Below are positions 1 to 4,950 of a stretch of DNA of 6,283 nucleotides, in pieces. The DNA lies in assembly GCA_030622265.1 (NCBI GenBank), contig JAUXGG010000109.1, positions 1 to 6,283 on the forward strand, in the 5' to 3' direction. The position numbers and the translations under genes were made by a program. The notes below the pieces were generated by a model, which worked only from the letters and a program-made list of their open reading frames with translations, did not search any database and was not told where the DNA came from. Position 1 is the stretch's first letter, and each line of letters starts with the position of its first letter. Origin of the DNA: Candidatus Eiseniibacteriota bacterium (GTDB lineage: Bacteria; Arandabacterota; Arandabacteria; Arandabacterales; Arandabacteraceae).

Positions 1-2
1 AT

Positions 3-1817
3 ATGATAAACCCATACCAAAATGAGTTGGCTCACACTACAGGGCAGAAATCTAAAGGATCCCTCAGCTTTGGTCAAGGGGATTGCACTCTGATCGAGTC
101 ATCTACGGGGGGCACGTTTCTATTTGATGGCGGCAACAATGGTGATGGCAATCAGGTTGTGGTGCCTTACCTTCAATCGCGGGGTTTCCAGGCACTGGAC
201 TACGTTTGCGCATCTCACTATCACGCTGATCACATCGGTGGCATCGACGAAGTCGTAAACTACTTCGGCATCGACTCGATAAGAGTTGCCGCACTCGACA
301 GGGGCTGGTCCTACAGCACGGCGTCTTACGACGACTATGAGGACGCTGTTACTCCGAAGCGTGTCACCATATACGATGGCCAGGTGGTTGATCTTGGCGG
401 GGGGGTTACCTTAACCTGTGTTGCGGTCAATGGCAACGGAGTCCTTTCACCGCCATTCGACGATCAGTACGACGAGAACGACCTGAGCGTGGCGCTTGTT
501 GTCAGATATCTGGATTTCGATTTCTTCGTCGCCGGAGATCTCTCGGGCGTAAACACCAGCTTCTATACGGATATCGAGACATCGGTTGCCCCCGAGGTGG
601 GCCGGGTAGAGGTCTACCAGGTGGATCATCACGGCAGCATGTCCAGCTCAAACGCAAATCTGGTTTCGACGTTGCGGCCGCAGGTATCGATAATCTCGGC
701 TGGAGACGGTAATCCATATGGTCACCCTACGCAGACCGTCATCAACAGGTTGATCTTTTACGGGAGCTATGTCTATCAGACGGAATTGGGCACCGGAGGC
801 ACTATTCCTCCGGGCGACGGTGAAGTGGTGGATGGCCACGTGGTGATCGCTGTAGATTCCACGATGTATGTGATCAATGACACCGACATCTATGACATGG
901 GTACGGCAGCGACTCCTATCAGTGCGGTTAATGAAAACGATGCGGTTGGGAGACCGGTTCTCTATGGGGAGGCTGTGATCATAGAGGGTATCGTAACGGT
1001 GGGAACAGGGACCTTCTCCGGTGTGGATAATGACATTTTCGTCCAGGATGTGACCGGGGGAGTCCATGTGCTGGACCGCAATTCGATGACGCCTGCCGTC
1101 TCAGTCGGGGACAGGGTGAAGGTAAGCGGCATAGTGGACCAGAGCAAGGGGCTCACGAAGCTGAGCAGTCCGTTGATAACCCTGGAGGCAGCGGGCATCG
1201 GAGAACCTGAGCCGGTCCCGGTACAGACTGCCGACATCAGTTCTCTGGGAGAGAGTTTTGAAGGCCTGTTCGTCAAGGTTGAAGCCTGCAGCATCACCGG
1301 GGGAACGTGGCCCGATGAGGGATGGGAGGGTATCCTGACCATAGATGATGGCAGCGGGGAGTGCACACTCCTGATTGATCCCGATACGAACATAGATGGT
1401 TCGGAGGAGCCCACCGGCACAATAGAGATAGTCGGCATTGTGACACAGTACGATCTGACCTCTCCATATCACTCAGGCTACAGGCTTGTTCCCCGCTCGA
1501 CCGATGACATATCGCCGCCTTTCTCATCTGTAGGGTCTATCTCTTCGCTATCCCGCGCTTTGAGGGTGTTTCCTAACCCTGCGAGGGACAGACTGAGGGT
1601 GATCTTTGGAGAGCAGGCGACGGGTGTTTCCAAGCGATTGGTTTTCTACGATATCGCGGGACGCAGGGTTGCCGAGGCGTACAGTGGTCCCGGTGATGAA
1701 GTGTTCGACTGGGATACCAGAGACCTCGATGGGCGGTCCTTGTCAGGCGGCGTCTATTTCTTGGAGATGACGGTCGGAACACATAAGGTAACCACCAAGT
1801 TCATCCTGCTTCACTAG
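3..1817 (+). CDS. ComEC-like metallo-beta-lactamase-fold hydrolase with OB-fold modules and FlgD-type sorting tail (start uncertain)
   Basis: Residues about 20-285 form a metallo-beta-lactamase fold of the ComEC/Rec2 C-terminal type. The visible signature residues are the strand FGQGDCTLIE (23-32), the metal-binding HYHADH (H72, H74, D76, H77), AGD (D179), DHHGS (208-212) and YGHP (H241). Family members are metal-dependent phosphodiesterases or nucleases; the substrate here is not known. Residues about 316-393 resemble a YhcR-type nucleic-acid-associated OB fold (VIIEGIVTV, FVQDVTGGVHV, GDRVKVSGIV). A second, similar beta module follows at about 415-502 (GLFVKVEAC, LTIDDGSGECTLLID, IEIVGIVTQY). 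Residues 518-604 are a FlgD-like/type A sorting domain, which implies export to the cell surface or medium. The ATG at base 3 has no visible ribosome binding site and no signal peptide follows it, so the real start is probably upstream of the window. Stop is TAG. Fold confidence is high; function is inferred. Confidence 0.88.
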   Translation: MINPYQNELAHTTGQKSKGSLSFGQGDCTLIESSTGGTFLFDGGNNGDGNQVVVPYLQSRGFQALDYVCASHYHADHIGGIDEVVNYFGIDSIRVAALDRGWSYSTASYDDYEDAVTPKRVTIYDGQVVDLGGGVTLTCVAVNGNGVLSPPFDDQYDENDLSVALVVRYLDFDFFVAGDLSGVNTSFYTDIETSVAPEVGRVEVYQVDHHGSMSSSNANLVSTLRPQVSIISAGDGNPYGHPTQTVINRLIFYGSYVYQTELGTGGTIPPGDGEVVDGHVVIAVDSTMYVINDTDIYDMGTAATPISAVNENDAVGRPVLYGEAVIIEGIVTVGTGTFSGVDNDIFVQDVTGGVHVLDRNSMTPAVSVGDRVKVSGIVDQSKGLTKLSSPLITLEAAGIGEPEPVPVQTADISSLGESFEGLFVKVEACSITGGTWPDEGWEGILTIDDGSGECTLLIDPDTNIDGSEEPTGTIEIVGIVTQYDLTSPYHSGYRLVPRSTDDISPPFSSVGSISSLSRALRVFPNPARDRLRVIFGEQATGVSKRLVFYDIAGRRVAEAYSGPGDEVFDWDTRDLDGRSLSGGVYFLEMTVGTHKVTTKFILLH

Positions 1818-1836
1818 TGCCCTGTCATCCCATGGT

Positions 1837-1866
1837 GCTACCCCCGGGGACAGTTGTCCGGGTAGC
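1837..1866 (+). terminator. GC-rich hairpin after the first gene, possible weak terminator
   Basis: The arms GCTACCC (1837-1843) and GGGTAGC (1860-1866) are perfect complements. Inside them GGAC (1848-1851) can pair with GTCC (1856-1859) around an AGTT loop, leaving CCGG bulged on the left arm. The structure begins 20 bases after the stop of the upstream gene, where a terminator would be expected. No T-run follows, so it does not fit a standard intrinsic terminator. It could instead be an mRNA 3' stabilising structure or a Rho-assisted site. Confidence 0.4.
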
Positions 1867-1908
1867 CGGCGGCGCTGCCCGATTGTTGTATACGCCGGGC
1901 AAGAGAAG

Positions 1909-1917
1909 TGATACTAT
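1909..1917 (+). promoter_or_regulatory. Weak extended -10 candidate upstream of the YkgJ-family gene
   Basis: The stretch TGATACTAT carries an extended -10 TG and a hexamer TACTAT (1912-1917) that matches TATAAT at four positions. The best -35-like hexamer, TTGTTG (1883-1888), is 23 bases away, which is too far for a normal spacer. An alternative pair is TTGCCG (1941-1946) with GCTAAT (1965-1970) and an 18-base spacer, four of six matches each. Either would give a leader of about 50-100 bases before the start at 2023. Neither is strong. Confidence 0.25.
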
Positions 1918-2022
1918 CCCTTGAGGGCATCTTCCTGGCATTGCCGAAATGACCAGGTTGCTGCGCTAATCCGTGAGGGCCGTACCGTAGGGTTTGCCGT
2001 TATCAAACTTCCAGGGTGGAAC

Positions 2023-2553
2023 ATGAAACTCGAGACCGATATCCGCAAGATCGAAGAGATGACCAGGGCGAATGATAAGGAAGACAGGCAATACAGGTCT
2101 TTGCTGGAAGCAAGTGACCTGACGTCCGAGGAAATTGACACCATTGTCCAGAAGCACTACGAGGAGGTGTCGGCGCAGATCGAATGCCGGGAGTGCGGGA
2201 ACTGTTGCAAGGTGTTTTGCCCCCCGCTTACTTCCGGAGACATCGATCGTCTTGCCCTCCTGAAGAAAATGCCGAGAGAAGATCTGATCAGGAAATATCT
2301 TGCTGTATGCCGGAACGGCGAGGAGCATTCCATCAAGTTTTCCCCGTGTCCTTTCCTTGCCGGCAACGAGTGCAGTGTGTATCCGGAGAGGCCTGAGGCC
2401 TGCCGTTCCTACCCGGGCCTGGAGAGGCCAGGTTTTGTTTCCCGCATCGGCTACCTTTTTTCAAACTGCTCGGTGTGTCCCCTGATCTACCATGTGTATG
2501 AACGCGTGAAGCGGGAGATCCGTGACAGGGAAGGGATCAAATCGACACACTGA
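2023..2553 (+). CDS. YkgJ-family cysteine-cluster protein
   Basis: This 176-residue protein carries the cysteine-cluster signature of the YkgJ/CxxCxxCC family (putative zinc or iron-sulfur binding; biochemical role largely unknown). The core is ECRECGNCCKVFC (C55, C58, C61, C62, C66). It is followed by SPCPFL (C109), NECSVYPERPEACRSYP (C117, C127) and a late pair NCSVC (C149, C152). The spacing of the C-P-F-L and C-x-x-Y-x-x-R-P-x-x-C segments matches the usual family pattern. The N-terminal 50 residues are charged and helical-looking. There is no signal peptide, so the protein is probably cytoplasmic. I chose the ATG at 2023, which has AGGGTGG at 2013-2019 just upstream. The frame stays open upstream to a TTG at 1921, but that start has no ribosome binding site and its extra 34 residues do not look conserved. 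It lies 205 bases after the first gene and converges with the next one. Family confidence is high; function is unknown. Confidence 0.85.
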   Translation: MKLETDIRKIEEMTRANDKEDRQYRSLLEASDLTSEEIDTIVQKHYEEVSAQIECRECGNCCKVFCPPLTSGDIDRLALLKKMPREDLIRKYLAVCRNGEEHSIKFSPCPFLAGNECSVYPERPEACRSYPGLERPGFVSRIGYLFSNCSVCPLIYHVYERVKREIRDREGIKSTH

Positions 2554-2563
2554 CCCCTTGATC

Positions 2564-2665
2564 AGGAGGTGGACTTGATTGTCTCCAAGCTGCCCCACGG
2601 AGGATGTCAACGGGGTGCTCTTCGCCCTTGAGCCCGATGACATTCATATGATCAAACCATTGTGA
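2564..2665 (+). other. Convergent spacer with an orphan ribosome binding site and tiny reading frames, possible gene remnant
   Basis: A strong Shine-Dalgarno sequence, AGGAGGT (2564-2570), lies four bases before a TTG (2575-2577). That TTG opens only 18 codons and stops at TGA 2629-2631. A different frame (2579-2665) runs 28 codons and includes the protein-like stretch DVNGVLFALEPDDIHMIKPL before its own TGA. The two frames together look like the head of a gene broken by a frameshift, but they are too short to assign to a family. It could equally be a short leader peptide or chance. Confidence 0.2.
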
Positions 2666-2667
2666 TC

Positions 2668-2680
2668 CCGCCTCAGGCGG
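2668..2680. repeat. Small inverted repeat between convergent genes
   Basis: CCGCC (2668-2672) and GGCGG (2676-2680) form a 5-bp GC stem around TCA. It lies 115 bases past the stop of the YkgJ-family gene and 46 bases past the stop of the minus-strand protease gene. It could contribute to termination from either side, but neither strand shows a T-run after it, so a terminator role is only a guess. Confidence 0.25.
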
Positions 2681-2725
2681 ACGCCGGGTGCCGATTCGAC
2701 CACCCCAATCCTGAATACAGATAGA

Positions 2726-4591
2726 CTACTCGAAAAGATCGGCCAGGGTCAGCGAGATCTTCATCTCCCTGCCGCGTCGCCGGATCGCGATCTCCAGCAC
2801 CGTGCCGGGGTCCTGCTTGAGTAATTCCCTCATACCGACTACCCCGTCAAGATTCTCGACACTTTCGCCGTCGACTGAAAGGACAAGGTCTCCTTCTTCG
2901 AAGCCGGCCTGGTCTGCGGGCGTATCGGGAGATACATAGAGGATTTCCATGGCGTCCCAATCGGTCGTCCAGCCGACGCTGAGGCCGGAATGGTCCTCAG
3001 GCCAGGGCTCGTTGAAGCGCATACCTTTTTCCACAATCACCCGCTCATTAGCATAGTCGACGTAGAGCACAAAGTTGCGGAACAGCGTATTGCCCAGGAT
3101 TCCAATCCTGTCGGCGGTGAGCACCGTGTCGGTTCCGCCATAAGCGAAACTGATGGGCGGCTCGGCGATGGTGAACCCGGCGAACTCAAGCCTGTCGCTC
3201 TTGATGACCTTCAGAAAACTCTCATTGCCGGCCCCATGGCCCTTGGCCAGAATACCGGGTTCCCCGGCATAGCCCTCCCGAAGGGCATAGGCTGCTTCGA
3301 GATGGGTTAGCCCGGCGCCCAGGTCGAAGAGCCAGGTCCCCGAGTGCTCACCGTCCAGGGTGGCTGAGGTCTCGAAGACACCCTCCTTCATATGCACATC
3401 CAGCTCATGGCCGTCCCCTTTGTAATTGAAGGTATCGGGATCGTAGAAGGAAACGAGCTCATTGGCGTAGTCGACCTTTGTAACGAAGCGGGACAGGAAG
3501 TCATATCCCAGGATGCCGGCTACGGGGATTCCCAGCCTTCGCAGGAGCTCGCTCATGTCGATCACGGCCACGGTCTGCCCCTCAAAGCTTATTCCGTTCA
3601 ACTCGTAGGGGGGAAGCTGGGTGAAACTGGCATCAACGGTGCCGGCGGCGCCCCGGCCCTTGAGGTTTCCCTCGAGCTCGAGGCCAAGCTCTTCGGCGAA
3701 ACCGGTGGTGATAACACTCATGCTCGCGCCCGTGTCGAGTACCCAGAGATCTTCCTTTCCGTTTATGCTAACCGGGATGAAGAGATGATAACCTATAAAC
3801 TCAAACGGGATGTCCTCCGCGGAGTCGCCTGCGGTGAACTCGTAGTCCTTGCCGCCTTGCTCGGGCGGATCGAAGATCGCCGGATCCACCTCCAGGTTGG
3901 ACTCGTAATGGACGATCGTGATATCCTGGGCCTGTCCCGTCTGGTGGGGTATCTCCCTGACGAAGAAGGGCACGAGCAGTCCACCCACCTCACGGTAATC
4001 ACCGTAGTAGCTATCGCCGCTCTTCTCAGCCTGTATCGCGATTCGTTTCTTAAGCAGGAAGTCGTCCTTGCCTATGTAGTAAGTGAAGTGATCCGTGTTG
4101 ATGCTGTTGGTCACCTTGACCACGTAACAGTCGGTCTCCTCGACCGTCTCCGTGCCCTCGAAGGCCGCGGTGAAGACGTCCGACCGAGGATCCGCATGTT
4201 CATAGTCTGCCATCCTCTGCGTGACCTCTTTGCGCTTCTGCGTGGCCTCGTCTTCCTTGGTGATCACCTGCACCTTCCCGTTGGTGTCCAGGATCCAGGA
4301 AAGGTCCCCATTGTCTCCCTGGGTTATGCTGATGGGACCGATCACGACCTCGGCCCGGCTGCGGTCCGGCTTTGAGGTCCAGGCCTTTATGGGACCCTCC
4401 ATCCCGCCCAGCGAGAGGTTGCCCTCGAAGTACTGGGTCTGCTCGGCCTTGAGGAGCTCAAGGCCCCCGGAGGCCTCGAAGTGCTTTCCCAGGATTTCAT
4501 ACGGGTCGGTGAGTTCCTGGGCCGCGCACAGGCCGGCCATGAGTGCGGTACCGGCCAGAACAGCGACCAGCAAGGTTTTCAATCCTGGCAT
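2726..4591 (-). CDS. Exported aspartyl protease-family protein with LolA-like region, two retropepsin-like lobes and PDZ domain
   Basis: This 621-residue protein starts with a Sec signal peptide (hydrophobic 5-21, cleavage near CAA-Q at 24-25; not a good lipobox), so it should act in the periplasm or at the envelope. Residues about 28-245 resemble the LolA/LolB-like beta fold of outer-membrane lipoprotein-sorting proteins. Two tandem lobes of the bacterial retropepsin-like aspartyl protease fold follow. Lobe 1 (about 262-384) has the catalytic-type motif VLDTGAS (D286) and AGILGYDFLSRF (358-369). Lobe 2 (about 400-522) has LFDLGAG (D423) and GILGNTLFRNF (497-507). In each lobe the aspartate-to-GILG distance is 73-74 residues and a VDYANE segment follows. 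Residues about 535-618 are a PDZ domain (SPDTPADQAGFEEGDLVLSVDG). PDZ-linked aspartyl protease-like proteins are known in bacteria; substrates are generally unknown. Lobe 2 lacks the usual T/S after the aspartate, so whether both lobes form one active site is open. The start is supported by a perfect Shine-Dalgarno sequence. Confidence 0.9.
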   Translation of the reverse strand: MPGLKTLLVAVLAGTALMAGLCAAQELTDPYEILGKHFEASGGLELLKAEQTQYFEGNLSLGGMEGPIKAWTSKPDRSRAEVVIGPISITQGDNGDLSWILDTNGKVQVITKEDEATQKRKEVTQRMADYEHADPRSDVFTAAFEGTETVEETDCYVVKVTNSINTDHFTYYIGKDDFLLKKRIAIQAEKSGDSYYGDYREVGGLLVPFFVREIPHQTGQAQDITIVHYESNLEVDPAIFDPPEQGGKDYEFTAGDSAEDIPFEFIGYHLFIPVSINGKEDLWVLDTGASMSVITTGFAEELGLELEGNLKGRGAAGTVDASFTQLPPYELNGISFEGQTVAVIDMSELLRRLGIPVAGILGYDFLSRFVTKVDYANELVSFYDPDTFNYKGDGHELDVHMKEGVFETSATLDGEHSGTWLFDLGAGLTHLEAAYALREGYAGEPGILAKGHGAGNESFLKVIKSDRLEFAGFTIAEPPISFAYGGTDTVLTADRIGILGNTLFRNFVLYVDYANERVIVEKGMRFNEPWPEDHSGLSVGWTTDWDAMEILYVSPDTPADQAGFEEGDLVLSVDGESVENLDGVVGMRELLKQDPGTVLEIAIRRRGREMKISLTLADLFE

Positions 4592-4597
4592 GAAGCT

Positions 4598-4604
4598 CCT
4601 CCTT
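4598..4604 (-). promoter_or_regulatory. Ribosome binding site of the aspartyl protease-family gene
   Basis: Read on the minus strand, this is AAGGAGG followed by a 6-base spacer and the ATG at 4591. It is a full match to the anti-Shine-Dalgarno core at good spacing, and it fixes the start of the gene at the methionine that opens the signal peptide. Confidence 0.85.
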
Positions 4605-4640
4605 TGAATTCAGTAAATCCGATCTTATCCTAACCGTAGT

Positions 4641-4669
4641 GTTATAACCTCTTTCACCCGGTCAGGGTA
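4641..4669 (-). promoter_or_regulatory. Weak promoter candidate for the aspartyl protease-family gene
   Basis: On the minus strand a -10-like TATAAC (4641-4646) matches TATAAT at five positions. With a 17-18-base spacer, the -35 region (4664-4670) reads TACCCT or TTACCC, which is poor. A second -10-like TAAGAT lies nearer the gene. The placement, about 50 bases upstream of the ATG, is suitable, but the missing -35 keeps this tentative. Confidence 0.3.
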
Positions 4670-4876
4670 AGCAGAATGTTCCTCCCCGGCTATAATAAGA
4701 TAGCAAGGCCTGTGCCATTGAATGGATAATCGAGCACGCCATACTACCTCATAACTGTCTGCTATTAAATAAGATGCGCCGTTCCGGCCGGCGGCCCGGC
4801 CGGTGGAGTCGACCATCAGGTGAATCCTGCCACAGAATGCACACAATCTGACACACCACTCCAGCGGCCATGCGCA
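4670..4876. other. Divergent intergenic region, no supported gene
   Basis: The two divergent genes are separated by 359 bases (4592-4950). Apart from the promoter and ribosome-binding candidates listed separately, I see an isolated perfect TATAAT on the plus strand at 4691-4696, without a good -35 (the position 17 bases upstream reads TAAGCA), and the GC palindrome at 4784-4803. The minus strand is open for 73 codons from a TTG at 4846, but it has no ribosome binding site at a useful distance and no convincing family match. A regulatory RNA transcribed from the TATAAT cannot be excluded, but no terminator supports it. Confidence 0.4.
4784..4803. repeat. Perfect 8-bp GC palindrome with tetraloop
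   Basis: CCGGCCGG (4784-4791), CGGC (4792-4795) and CCGGCCGG (4796-4803) form a perfect inverted repeat, and each arm is itself a palindrome. It lies in a noncoding stretch between divergent genes. Neither strand has a T-run after it, so an intrinsic terminator is unlikely. It could be a dispersed REP-like palindrome, a protein-binding site or an RNA hairpin; other genome copies would be needed to tell. Confidence 0.55.
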
Positions 4877-4905
4877 TTGATTTGGCGTCTAATCTATGGT
4901 AGAAT
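4877..4905 (+). promoter_or_regulatory. Sigma70-type promoter of the metallophosphoesterase gene
   Basis: A -35 hexamer TTGATT (4877-4882, four of six matches) is separated by exactly 17 bases from a -10 hexamer TAGAAT (4900-4905, five of six). An extended -10 TGG lies at 4897-4899. Transcription would begin near 4912 and give a leader of about 40 bases before the ATG at 4951. This is the best promoter in the window. Confidence 0.65.
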
Positions 4906-4940
4906 TACTATGATAAATGCAAATGTAAGGTTCGCAGAAC

Positions 4941-4945
4941 AGGAG
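4941..4945 (+). promoter_or_regulatory. Ribosome binding site of the metallophosphoesterase gene
   Basis: AGGAG lies 5 bases before the ATG at 4951 and 8 bases before a second in-frame ATG at 4954. Either methionine could be used; they differ by one residue and both keep the whole signal peptide. Confidence 0.75.
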
Positions 4946-4950
4946 AAACA

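Noticed and set aside
648..1472. Overlapping minus-strand open frames of 120-160 codons inside the first gene
   Set aside because: They overlap each other in different frames and lie opposite strong domain signatures of the plus-strand gene.
1921..2022. N-terminal extension of the YkgJ-family protein from TTG 1921
   Set aside because: No ribosome binding site precedes the TTG and the extra 34 residues look noncoding. The ATG at 2023 has a purine-rich site just upstream.
3392..4375. Open frame of 327 codons on the plus strand opposite the aspartyl protease-family gene
   Set aside because: It lies wholly antisense to a gene with a perfect ribosome binding site, signal peptide and clear domains. 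Its translation shows no recognisable motif and comes from the codon bias of the opposite strand.
4625..4846. Minus-strand frame of 73 codons whose stretch GRIHLMVDSTGRA faintly recalls DDE transposases
   Set aside because: The TTG start has no ribosome binding site at a useful distance. The resemblance covers about a dozen residues, and there are no terminal inverted repeats or further transposase motifs. It also reads through the GC palindrome.
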